Positions 1-6,324 are shown, counted from the first letter of the stretch. The stretch: DNA of 6,789 nucleotides from Candidatus Bathyarchaeota archaeon (GCA_003662645.1 QMYL01000050.1:1-6789); one strand, 5' to 3'. The notes: generated by a model not told the origin, from the sequence alone. Made by a program: numbers and translations.

Positions 1-637
1 AGCCGCAGCAGCAGTCGCCGTCGATAGAGCGCGAGGTCTGAACCTGCCGAAGCTGGAGCTGATAAGGTTTGCAGCCCAGGGTGAGGTTGCTGCGGCAGGG
101 TTCCCACACGCCGATAACGTCTCACCGGCAATACTCGGCTTCTTCACAGTTATCTCATCCTACCGGCCGCTGAAGGTTATAAGCCTCCCACCTCCAAAGA
201 ACGTCGGCTTCGTGATAGCAACCCCAGAGGTCTCCTTCGATACGAGACTGGCCCGATCCATCCTACCCAAGACGGTTGAACTCCACAGAGTTGTCTACAA
301 CACAGGCCGCGTAGCCACATTCATAGCCGGCCTAACCACGAACAACCTGAGGTTGATGGGTATGGGGATGTCCGACTCCATAGTTGAACCGGCTAGGGAG
401 AGGCTTATCCCGGGTTTATCCGATGTTAGGGAGGCTGCGGTAGAGGCTGGAGCCCAGGGGGTTGCGATAAGCGGGGCTGGACCATCCGTAATCGCGCTCG
501 TAGACCTGACCGAAGGAAACGCGGAGAGGGTCGCCGTGGCTATGAATGAGGCCTTCAGCAGGTCTGGAGTTAAGAGCCAAACCATCTGCACCAAGCCTGG
601 GCCGGGAGCTAGGATAGTGAGAGTTTGGCGCGTTTAG
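1..637 (+). CDS. thrB: Homoserine kinase, GHMP family (5' end cut off by window)
   Basis: Homoserine kinase phosphorylates L-homoserine with ATP, the step before threonine synthase in threonine biosynthesis; it is cytosolic. The reading frame is open from base 2, giving 211 visible residues; family members have about 300, so roughly the first 90 residues, including the start and most of the GLGSSAA-type ATP loop, lie outside the window. Visible residues 1-6 (AAAAVA) look like the end of that loop. Residues 36-42 (HADNVSP), preceded by Glu28, match the HxDNVxP substrate-site signature of ThrB. Residues 156-162 (ISGAGPS) are the C-terminal GHMP glycine motif. The ATG at 212 is internal: the conserved HADNVSP motif lies upstream in the same frame. 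The gene ends in TAG and converges on pdaD across a 159-base spacer. Another GHMP kinase is possible, but HADNVSP together with ISGAGPS favours ThrB strongly. Confidence 0.93.
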   Translation, partial: AAAAVAVDRARGLNLPKLELIRFAAQGEVAAAGFPHADNVSPAILGFFTVISSYRPLKVISLPPPKNVGFVIATPEVSFDTRLARSILPKTVELHRVVYNTGRVATFIAGLTTNNLRLMGMGMSDSIVEPARERLIPGLSDVREAAVEAGAQGVAISGAGPSVIALVDLTEGNAERVAVAMNEAFSRSGVKSQTICTKPGPGARIVRVWRV

Positions 638-796
638 ACCTCTATATCGAGAAATCTAGCCATGTTTTTGTAGTAGACCGCTTCTTGCACATTCTCTGGC
701 CTTCCTTTATAAAGTTATCATCTGGGGTTTTGGTTTTAAGGCTGGATTGTTCTCTCCTTTATCGAAAAAAGTTTGATGGTCGGGTTTATTCCTCTT
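638..796. terminator. Convergent AT-rich spacer with oligo-T ends for both flanking genes
   Basis: Archaeal transcription typically stops at runs of T on the non-template strand. For thrB (plus strand) there is T5 at 665-669, then T4 at 728-731 and 734-737. For the minus-strand pfkB-agaS-pdaD operon, A6 at 765-770 reads as T6, 27 bases past the pdaD stop. I see no strong stem in this spacer and no tRNA. It also holds a palindromic TATA-like sequence at 705-714, treated as a finding. An open frame runs through the spacer and into pdaD, but it resembles nothing I know. Confidence 0.4.
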
Positions 797-1258
797 TTAG
801 GGTAGGTATACAAGCACAGCGATTGTGCATCCGTAGTTTCCTAGGGGCACCCTAAGGGTTTCAATCTTATATTTTATGTCCCCGATCGTTATGTTACGGG
901 CTTTGGCCATATTCTCGATTCTCTTGTGTAGGGTGTCCCGTATAGTCTTCTCATCCATGTACCCATAAGCCTCAGCCACTAGACCGTAGCTCCCGTTCTT
1001 CTCGTAACTCCATGCCAGACCGGCCGATATCGTTGTGCTTTCCTCCCCGTCCATCCTGGAGACCACGGCATGGATTATCGAGCCGACGGGTAGAGCCCTA
1101 GGTTTAACCTCCTTGCAGTTTGGTGGTAGTATGGAGCTCACCTTAACTAGGTTGCACTGGGCTATCCCGGCGTCCTTCAGGGCTAGGTCGAAGGCGTTCA
1201 GCTTCGATACGGGGCTGAAGGCTTTACCGCTCGTGACGAAGAACTCCCTCGGTATCAT
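797..1258 (-). CDS. pdaD: Pyruvoyl-dependent arginine decarboxylase
   Basis: Converts L-arginine to agmatine and CO2 using a protein-bound pyruvoyl group rather than PLP. In archaea agmatine feeds polyamine synthesis and supplies the agmatidine modification of tRNA-Ile(CAU). The protein has 153 residues, close to the 165 of the Methanocaldococcus jannaschii enzyme. The self-cleavage site is visible as V40-S41-S42-I43: cleavage between the two serines would leave a 41-residue beta chain and an alpha chain starting with pyruvoyl derived from Ser42. Asn36 sits five residues before the first serine, as Asn47 does before Ser52 in M. jannaschii. Glu96 in AEAYGY is the likely counterpart of catalytic Glu109. 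A Shine-Dalgarno GGAGGG (minus strand, 1264-1269) lies 5 bases before the ATG, supporting this start. It is the last gene of a three-gene operon, 18 bases after agaS. Several TACK archaea instead use an AdoMet-decarboxylase-derived enzyme, so this form is mildly informative on lineage. Confidence 0.94.
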   Translation of the reverse strand: MIPREFFVTSGKAFSPVSKLNAFDLALKDAGIAQCNLVKVSSILPPNCKEVKPRALPVGSIIHAVVSRMDGEESTTISAGLAWSYEKNGSYGLVAEAYGYMDEKTIRDTLHKRIENMAKARNITIGDIKYKIETLRVPLGNYGCTIAVLVYLP

Positions 1259-1276
1259 ATCTTCCCTCCCCCCATG

Positions 1277-2509
1277 TTATTCAGCTATAACCTTAAACTC
1301 TCCGTTTCTCTTGAAGGCCTGGGGGTCATATATCCTAACACCCTTCACAACCCGTGTTATTATACCCTCCTCACTCGGGTTGTCGGGTTTCAGTTTCAGG
1401 TTTATCGACTTGAATAGGCCGAGCATCTGCCCGATTGTGACGTCCATCATCGGCCTGCACATATCCGGTATTTTGAATGCACCATCGCGGTCGAACTCTA
1501 TGGCGTGGTCTACGTACCTCCCAACCTCCCCATCAGACCGGTTGCAGACCACAAGCTTGGTCATCCCTATCCCCTTAACCCACACATCCCTCATCAAGTC
1601 GAGTTCATACCTCCTAACGAAGGGATCGCTCGAGAGGAAGTAAACGACTAGGGTTTTATCGTCTATTACCACCTCTGGGCCGTGCCTCAACCCGAGGAAG
1701 GAGTCGGCCTTGCAGATTACGCGGCCGGCGGTCAGCTCCTGGAGTTTTAGGTGTGACTCAACAGCGCATCCGTATAGGGTTCCGCTCCCAAGGAATACGG
1801 CCCTCTTGAAGTCGAGTTCGGTTATCTCCTTTAGGAGGCTTGAGTATTCCTCGAAGATGCCTTCTGTAGCCTCCGAGAGCGAGTTGACTATCCTCTCATA
1901 CTCCTCGAGGTCATCTATGTAGGCTAGGAATTGGGCTGTCATCAACATTGTTGAGAATGAACTCGTCATCGCGAGGCCCTTATCATTCGTCTCCGGGGTC
2001 AGTAATAGTAGTAGGGTGTTATCTGAGTTGCCATACAACCTTGCGAGCTTACCATCCTTGTTACATGTGATTATTATGTGGCTTATCCTCTCGCAGAACG
2101 TGTTGGCGAGCATCACTGTTCCGAGGCTCTCCGGACTGTTTCCAGACCTGGAGAAGGATACCAAGACGTTATCGGCGTCCTTTAATAGGATGGAGTCCCA
2201 GTGGGTAACTATATCGGTTGTGGGTCTAGCGTCCACATCTATACCCCACCTCGACCTTAGGAGGTTCTGGACTGAGAGCCCTATGAAGGCTGAGGTCCCT
2301 GCACCTGAGAGTATTACCCTCGGCTTCTCCTTTGAGAAGATGTTCGACTCTAGAAAGTCCCTTACCTCACCCTCCCTACCCTTCAGTAACTTGAAGTTCT
2401 CGATCCAGAGGCGGGGTTGGGAGGCTATCTCCCTAGGTGTGTGTTCTATCCCTCTACTCCTACGCTCCTCGAGAGGGAGCGAGGCCAACTCCCTCAATAC
2501 GTTAGCCAT
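1277..2509 (-). CDS. agaS: AgaS-like SIS-domain sugar-phosphate deaminase/isomerase
   Basis: Bacterial AgaS converts D-galactosamine-6-phosphate to tagatose-6-phosphate and ammonia in N-acetylgalactosamine catabolism; the substrate here is inferred from family only. The 410 residues are slightly more than the roughly 385-390 of bacterial AgaS. The N-terminal signature HTPREIASQP is at residues 23-32. The first SIS domain (about 60-200) has SGAGTSAFIG (68-77) for phosphosugar binding, PTTDIV (96-101), SFSRSGNSPES (118-128) and ETNDKGLAMTSSF (173-185), all close to AgaS. The second SIS domain (about 230-385) starts with FLGSGTLYG (239-247) and contains Glu258 and RHGPE (275-279). No glutamine amidotransferase domain is present, so it is not GlmS. 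ATG has GGAG (minus, 2516-2519) 6 bases upstream. It follows pfkB by 13 bases and precedes pdaD by 18, so the three are very likely co-transcribed. A glucosamine-6-phosphate deaminase, as with SIS-type GlmD of Thermococcus, is the main alternative. Confidence 0.85.
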   Translation of the reverse strand: MANVLRELASLPLEERRSRGIEHTPREIASQPRLWIENFKLLKGREGEVRDFLESNIFSKEKPRVILSGAGTSAFIGLSVQNLLRSRWGIDVDARPTTDIVTHWDSILLKDADNVLVSFSRSGNSPESLGTVMLANTFCERISHIIITCNKDGKLARLYGNSDNTLLLLLTPETNDKGLAMTSSFSTMLMTAQFLAYIDDLEEYERIVNSLSEATEGIFEEYSSLLKEITELDFKRAVFLGSGTLYGCAVESHLKLQELTAGRVICKADSFLGLRHGPEVVIDDKTLVVYFLSSDPFVRRYELDLMRDVWVKGIGMTKLVVCNRSDGEVGRYVDHAIEFDRDGAFKIPDMCRPMMDVTIGQMLGLFKSINLKLKPDNPSEEGIITRVVKGVRIYDPQAFKRNGEFKVIAE

Positions 2510-2522
2510 ACCATCTCCTCTC

Positions 2523-3464
2523 TCAACCTTTATTCACAACTTCCGGCTGGTGGTTCTTTAAGAACTTTAAGACCTCGAGTTCATTAATCTTTCTGTCCGC
2601 ACCACCTATGTATAGGCATGATAGGGCTCCCAGGGCGTTTGCGAACCTCACGGACTCCTCGAAGCCCATCCCTCTGTGTAGGTAGTAGTAGATGAAGCCT
2701 GCGTCGAAGGAGTCGCCGGCTCCGGTCGTGTCTATGGGTTTTATCCTTATCGGTTTAACCTTGACGACCCTGCCGTCTGACTTGCCGATGGCCCCTCTCT
2801 CGCCACATTTTATAACCACCACACCGACCTTCAAGCTCAACCTATCTAGGGCTTCGGCCAAATCCTCCGAGCCGGTTATCCTCTTAGCCTCGACATCGTT
2901 TGGGAGGAATATATCGACGTGGTCCAGTATCTCCCATATGTACTCGTACCGGTTTAGTGGGTCGGCTTGTGTGTCCAGTGAGGTTATTAGGCCCCTGCTC
3001 TTAGCCTCTTTGAGTATCTTCGGTATCGATGGGAGTAGTCTGCGTTGTATGTAGATCGATGAGATGTGTAGGTGGTTGTAGTTGTTGAATACGTCTGGGT
3101 TTATGTCCTTCTCCTCTAGGGAGTCTATGCTCCCGGGGAAGGTTATGAGAGCCTTATTCTCCGGGTATGTTAGGGAGATCGTGACCCCTGTCCTTATGTC
3201 ATCCTCGTTCATGACCCTACCTAAGCCGACGCCGCTTGATCTCAGGTTCTCAAGCACTATCCTCCCGTGGTGATCCCTCCCAACCTTCCCCATTATATCG
3301 ACTTCGGCTCCGAGCTGTGCGAGTCTGCATGCGAAGATCGAGGCTGAACCGCCCATAAGCGTCCTTATATCCCTACAGAATATCTCATGTCCGAGTATTG
3401 GGAGGCCGTCTATCCCGCTCGCTATGATGTCCACATTTAAGTCTCCGATGACCAGAGTCCTCAA
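2523..3464 (-). CDS. PfkB/ribokinase-family carbohydrate kinase
   Basis: An ATP-dependent cytosolic sugar kinase of 313 residues, the usual family length. The N-terminal strand carries VIGDLNVD (residues 5-12) with sugar-contacting Asp12. GGSA at 38-41 opens the first PfkB signature. VGRDHHG is at 61-67, and the ATP/anion-hole motif DTTGAGDSFDAGF at 245-257 includes catalytic base Asp251. The Asn usual in GGxxxNxA is Ile43 here, so substrate is not predictable from ribokinase. Next to agaS, tagatose-6-phosphate kinase, or an amino-sugar kinase acting before AgaS, are the leading guesses. The start is TTG at 3464: it places the first beta strand correctly, and no ATG or GTG in frame does so. 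GGAGG lies only 3 bases ahead, and the promoter spacing suggests a nearly leaderless mRNA. It is the first gene of the pfkB-agaS-pdaD operon. Family certain, substrate unknown. Confidence 0.9.
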   Translation of the reverse strand: MRTLVIGDLNVDIIASGIDGLPILGHEIFCRDIRTLMGGSASIFACRLAQLGAEVDIMGKVGRDHHGRIVLENLRSSGVGLGRVMNEDDIRTGVTISLTYPENKALITFPGSIDSLEEKDINPDVFNNYNHLHISSIYIQRRLLPSIPKILKEAKSRGLITSLDTQADPLNRYEYIWEILDHVDIFLPNDVEAKRITGSEDLAEALDRLSLKVGVVVIKCGERGAIGKSDGRVVKVKPIRIKPIDTTGAGDSFDAGFIYYYLHRGMGFEESVRFANALGALSCLYIGGADRKINELEVLKFLKNHQPEVVNKG

Positions 3465-3490
3465 GGGCCTCCATCCCCCAAATCCGCATG

Positions 3491-3500
3491 TTTATATAAA
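3491..3500 (-). promoter_or_regulatory. Palindromic TATA box for pfkB-agaS-pdaD, possibly bidirectional
   Basis: TTTATATAAA is a perfect palindrome in the 97-base gap between divergent genes. On the minus strand it is preceded by a purine-rich GATTAAAGG, a good BRE for TFB, so the minus direction is favoured. With the usual 25-30 base TATA-to-start distance, minus transcription would begin near 3468, only a few bases before the TTG of pfkB. In the plus direction the BRE is poorer and the start would be near 3522, giving a leader of about 40 bases to the hydrolase gene. Confidence 0.6.
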
Positions 3501-3518
3501 CCTTTAATCTCACCGCCC

Positions 3519-3526
3519 TTAAATTT
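3519..3526 (+). promoter_or_regulatory. Candidate separate TATA box for the exported hydrolase gene
   Basis: TTAAATTT lies about 40 bases before the ATG at 3562 and would place transcription start near 3550, giving a leader of about 12 bases. Its upstream bases (CACCGCCC) are a poor BRE, so it competes with the palindromic box at 3491-3500 as the plus-strand promoter. Weak call from sequence alone. Confidence 0.3.
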
Positions 3527-3561
3527 CCTATCTGGAAGGTTGGAGAACGGTGTCCTAGAGG

Positions 3562-4647
3562 ATGGTCAAGTTGAACCTAAACCTCAGGTGTTGCTTCATC
3601 CTGTCGGCCCTATTCTTGGCCTCCCTACCCAGGGCGGGTGTATCCACAGCTACTGATGGGGGTGGAAGGGGAGACCTACTGAAGTTTTATGAGTATGATA
3701 GGTCCCTCCCCCTGAATGTTGAGGAGTCCCTCCTCAGGGATGGGGAGAAATGCAGGATTTTCAAGGTCTACTTCGACTCTGTTAATGGTGAGAGGGTTCC
3801 GGCGGTAATCTCGATCCCTAAGGGTGAGGGGAGGTTTCCCTGTATAGTCTTCCTCCACGGGTATGGGGGTTCTAAGGAGGATGCAATCCCGGCTGCCGAG
3901 CTGGTGGCTGAGGAGGGGTACGCCATCATATCGATCGACGCTGAGTTCCATGGGGAGCGGAGGGAGGATGGAAAGGCCCTATACTCAACCAACCTAAACG
4001 AGTCTAGGAGGGGGATAATCCAGACCATAATAGACCTCAGGAGGGCTGTAGACTACCTAGAGACGAGGGATGACATAGACGTGGATAGGATAGGGTACGT
4101 TGGGGGGAGTATGGGCGGGATATTCGGCGGGATCTTCATAGGAGTCGAGCCTAGGATAAAGGCTGCAGCGTTGATAGTCGCTGGCGGGAATATGAGCCTA
4201 ATGATAAGGAAGAGCCAGCATCCGGCTATACCCCCAATCAGGGAGTACCTCGAGAGGGAAGGTATAACCTACGAGGAGCTGCAGAGGTTCATGGATCCAA
4301 TCGACCCGTTAAACTTCATCAGAAACTTCTCCCCAAGGCCCGTCGTCTTCCACCTCGGTAGGTTCGATGATATAGTCCCCGCAGAAGCCGGTGAACAGTT
4401 GTATAGGGCCGCGGGGGAGCCGAAGAGGGTCTACTGGTACAACGCTGGCCACAGCCTACCCTTAGACCTCGTCCTAGCTAGGATACTGGACTTCATGGAT
4501 CAGGAGCTGGTTGGTAAACCTCTCGTTACCCACGAGATCAAATATTGGATATCGAGGTACAACCTACTCATAACCATAGCTGTAACCATAATTACCTTCC
4601 TATCCTACCTCTTCAGGGAGAGGCGTAGGAGGAAACCTGAAAGGTAG
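3562..4647 (+). CDS. Exported, membrane-anchored alpha/beta hydrolase (esterase/dienelactone hydrolase-like)
   Basis: Probable cell-surface serine hydrolase of 361 residues; its substrate cannot be read from sequence. Residues 1-9 are a short basic region and 10-22 a hydrophobic core, a signal peptide likely cleaved near 25-30. The alpha/beta-hydrolase core spans about 65-315: HGYGG (99-103) forms the oxyanion region, GGSMGG (181-186) is the nucleophile elbow with Ser183, GRFDDIVP (266-273) supplies acid Asp269, and NAGH (294-297) supplies His297, so the triad is complete. A single transmembrane segment (about 333-351) is followed by a basic tail RERRRRKPER, which predicts a cytoplasmic C-terminus and an extracellular enzyme held at the membrane. 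This resembles acetyl-xylan esterase and dienelactone hydrolase relatives. ATG at 3562 has no well-spaced Shine-Dalgarno; TTG at 3571, nine bases after GAGG, is an alternative that keeps the signal peptide. It diverges from the pfkB operon. Confidence 0.85.
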   Translation: MVKLNLNLRCCFILSALFLASLPRAGVSTATDGGGRGDLLKFYEYDRSLPLNVEESLLRDGEKCRIFKVYFDSVNGERVPAVISIPKGEGRFPCIVFLHGYGGSKEDAIPAAELVAEEGYAIISIDAEFHGERREDGKALYSTNLNESRRGIIQTIIDLRRAVDYLETRDDIDVDRIGYVGGSMGGIFGGIFIGVEPRIKAAALIVAGGNMSLMIRKSQHPAIPPIREYLEREGITYEELQRFMDPIDPLNFIRNFSPRPVVFHLGRFDDIVPAEAGEQLYRAAGEPKRVYWYNAGHSLPLDLVLARILDFMDQELVGKPLVTHEIKYWISRYNLLITIAVTIITFLSYLFRERRRRKPER

Positions 4648-4686
4648 AATCCTAAGCCATAAATTACCTTGATCCCCATTAGGATT
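4648..4686 (+). terminator. Inverted repeat directly after the hydrolase stop codon
   Basis: AATCCTAA (4648-4655), starting at the base after the stop, is perfectly complementary to TTAGGATT (4679-4686), giving an 8-bp stem with a 23-base loop. It is followed only by a short pyrimidine stretch, not a long T run, so it is a modest terminator or a 3'-end stabilising structure. Position is the main support. Confidence 0.35.
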
Positions 4687-4771
4687 TCTCCTTATGAATC
4701 CCGATGTTGATCTTCTCCCTATACGCTTTTAAGCCTTCCTTCACCCTTCCCGAAGGGTTCCCTCAATTATT

Positions 4772-4810
4772 CCTTCGATTGCATGGGCCTTCATAAAGGT
4801 AATCGAGAGG
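4772..4810 (+). repeat. Imperfect inverted repeat upstream of proS
   Basis: CCTTCGATT (4772-4780) pairs with AATCGA-g-AGG (4801-4810), 9 bp with one bulged G. Inside it CCTT (4788-4791) and AAGG (4796-4799) close a second small hairpin over CATA. It ends just before the probable proS TATA box, so it would sit where an archaeal regulator or activator could bind, or form a stem in a read-through transcript. Function is not shown by the sequence. A smaller 6-bp hairpin, ACCCTT-CCCG-AAGGGT, is at 4743-4758. The rest of this 246-base spacer shows no gene or tRNA. Confidence 0.4.
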
Positions 4811-4814
4811 CCAA

Positions 4815-4824
4815 TTATTTATAG
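4815..4824 (+). promoter_or_regulatory. Probable TATA box of proS
   Basis: TTATTTATAG is the best TATA-like element upstream of proS, preceded by purine-containing GAGGCCAA. It would start transcription near 4845-4850, leaving a leader of about 45 bases that carries the Shine-Dalgarno. A second AT-rich element, CTTTATC, around 4829-4835 would place the start near 4858. Confidence 0.45.
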
Positions 4825-4882
4825 CAATCTTTATCAGAGCCACATATTAGAATCATTATGGTTGTTATGTCGGTTTGGGTGT

Positions 4883-4887
4883 GAGGG
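4883..4887 (+). promoter_or_regulatory. Shine-Dalgarno that selects the TTG start of proS
   Basis: GAGGG, within GGTGTGAGGG, lies 6 bases before TTG at 4894. The in-frame ATG at 4858 is cut off by a TGA at 4882-4884, so it cannot start proS. The ribosome site and the block together settle the TTG start. Confidence 0.75.
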
Positions 4888-4893
4888 TTTAAA

Positions 4894-6324
4894 TTGACCA
4901 GTTCAGTGAGGAAGTACCAGAACTTCACGGAGTGGTTTGATGAGCTCCTCTTCAGCGCCGAGATACTGGATAACCGCTACCCTGTTAAGGGCTTCGCAGT
5001 CTACAAGAGTTGGGGATGGAGGATAATAAAGAGGATAATCGACATGATCGAGGGTGAACTTGAGGCAGCCGGACATGAACCGGTTCTGTTCCCTGTTGTG
5101 ATCCCCGAGGACGCCTTCTCGAAGGAGGCCGAGCACATAAAGGGCTTCCACTCAGAGGTCTTCTGGATAACCCACGCTGGGGATCGAGCCTTAGGGAGGA
5201 GGATGCTCCTCAGGCCAACCTCGGAGACCGCGATGTACCCCCTGTTCGCCTACTGGATAAGATCCCACGCCGACCTACCGTTAAGGATATTCCAGAGCGT
5301 ACCGGTCTACAGGTGTGAAACTAAAGCGACGAGGCCGCTCTTGAGGATGAGAGAGTTCCTGTGGAACGAGGCGCACACAGCCCACAAGGACTGGGATGAC
5401 GCGGAGAGACAGGTGAGGGAGGCCGTGAAGATATACGAGACCGTATTCGATAGGCTGGGCCTAAGCTACCTGATATTGAAGAGGCCCGACTTCGACAAGT
5501 TCGCCGGCGCGGTCTACTCACTAGCCTTCGACGCCTGGAACCCAGATGGTAGAGTTAACCAGATAGGAACCGTCCACAACCTTGGCGAGAACTTCGCCAA
5601 GGCCTTCGAGATAACCTACGAGGATGTGGATGGAAGCCACAAGAACGTCGTACAGACCTGCTACGGCCTAGGATTGAGCAGAACCTTGGCAGCTATAATA
5701 GCCCAACACGGAGATGACCATGGCTTAGTCCTGCCGCCTGAGATAGCACCAATCCAGGTTGTTGTGGTTCCCATACCCTACAAGGGCTTCGAGGAGGATG
5801 TGAAGGAATACTCACGGCAGATCTACGAGAGGATAAGGAAGTCCGGGCTAAGGGTCCACCTAGACGAGAAGGAGATTCAGCCGGGTGAGAAGTTCTACTA
5901 CTGGGAGAGGTTTGGCGTACCAGTCAGGGTTGAGGTTGGACCTAGAGACCTAAAGGAGGGGAGTGTAACCCTATCCAGAAGGGACACCTTGGAGAGGATG
6001 GTAGTTAAGTCTGATGAGATGGTGCCCTCAATACTGAAGCTCTTCGAGGATATAAGTAGAAACTTGAAAGAGAGGAGCCAAGCCGCCCTGAAAAGTATGA
6101 TAATCGACGTGGAAGACCTAAAAAACCTGAGAATCGTGATAAAGGAGAGGAAGATAGCGAGGATATCCTGGTGCGAGAGGGTGGAATGCGCGGAGAGGAT
6201 AAAGGAATACTCCGAGGGGGAGGTTAGGGGTCACCTATTCAACATCGACGAGAAACCCGATAGACCATGCATAGCGTGCGGTGGAGAAGCTAAGAGGGTG
6301 GTCTACGTAGCGAGAGCATACTGA
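4894..6324 (+). CDS. proS: Prolyl-tRNA synthetase, archaeal/eukaryotic type
   Basis: Cytosolic class II aminoacyl-tRNA synthetase that charges tRNA-Pro. The 476 residues match the archaeal type, which lacks the bacterial editing insertion. The catalytic core spans about 15-280: a motif 1 region with GFAVYKSWGWRI (33-44), RPTSET (107-112), motif 2 from VYRCE (138-142) through TRPLLRMREF (146-155) and EAHTAH (159-164), QIGTVHNLG (223-231), and motif 3 GLGLSR (258-263) with Arg263. GDDHGLVLPPEIAP marks the passage into the anticodon-binding domain (about 285-390). The C-terminal domain carries a zinc site Cys427-x4-Cys432 and Cys459-x2-Cys462, and the chain ends in Tyr476, as the Thermus archaeal-type enzyme ends in Tyr477 with its carboxylate in the active site. 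Start is TTG with a Shine-Dalgarno 6 bases upstream. It appears to be a single-gene transcript. Confidence 0.98.
   Translation: MTSSVRKYQNFTEWFDELLFSAEILDNRYPVKGFAVYKSWGWRIIKRIIDMIEGELEAAGHEPVLFPVVIPEDAFSKEAEHIKGFHSEVFWITHAGDRALGRRMLLRPTSETAMYPLFAYWIRSHADLPLRIFQSVPVYRCETKATRPLLRMREFLWNEAHTAHKDWDDAERQVREAVKIYETVFDRLGLSYLILKRPDFDKFAGAVYSLAFDAWNPDGRVNQIGTVHNLGENFAKAFEITYEDVDGSHKNVVQTCYGLGLSRTLAAIIAQHGDDHGLVLPPEIAPIQVVVVPIPYKGFEEDVKEYSRQIYERIRKSGLRVHLDEKEIQPGEKFYYWERFGVPVRVEVGPRDLKEGSVTLSRRDTLERMVVKSDEMVPSILKLFEDISRNLKERSQAALKSMIIDVEDLKNLRIVIKERKIARISWCERVECAERIKEYSEGEVRGHLFNIDEKPDRPCIACGGEAKRVVYVARAY

Noticed and set aside
212..637. Treating ATG 212 as the start of a short 141-residue gene
   Set aside because: The same frame is open back to base 2 and encodes the conserved HADNVSP signature upstream, so this ATG is internal to thrB.
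625..855. Plus-strand 76-residue open frame in the thrB-pdaD spacer
   Set aside because: It overlaps the ends of both real genes, has no Shine-Dalgarno or recognisable family, and its sequence is low-quality translation of AT-rich spacer plus antisense pdaD.
1035..1643. Plus-strand 202-residue open frame
   Set aside because: It is antisense to pdaD and agaS, which both show clear family motifs; the Ser/Leu/Ile-rich product is a typical shadow.
2016..2561. Plus-strand 181-residue open frame
   Set aside because: Antisense to agaS and the pfkB end, with no recognisable motif; agaS on the other strand is certain.
4648..4893. Possible tRNA or C/D-box RNA gene in the proS upstream spacer
   Set aside because: No B-box-like GGTTCGA element, no cloverleaf, and no paired RTGATGA/CTGA boxes were found; only simple hairpins are visible.
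5321..5521. Arg/Ser-rich minus-strand open frame inside proS
   Set aside because: It is antisense to conserved class II synthetase sequence; its composition reflects the complement of proS codons.
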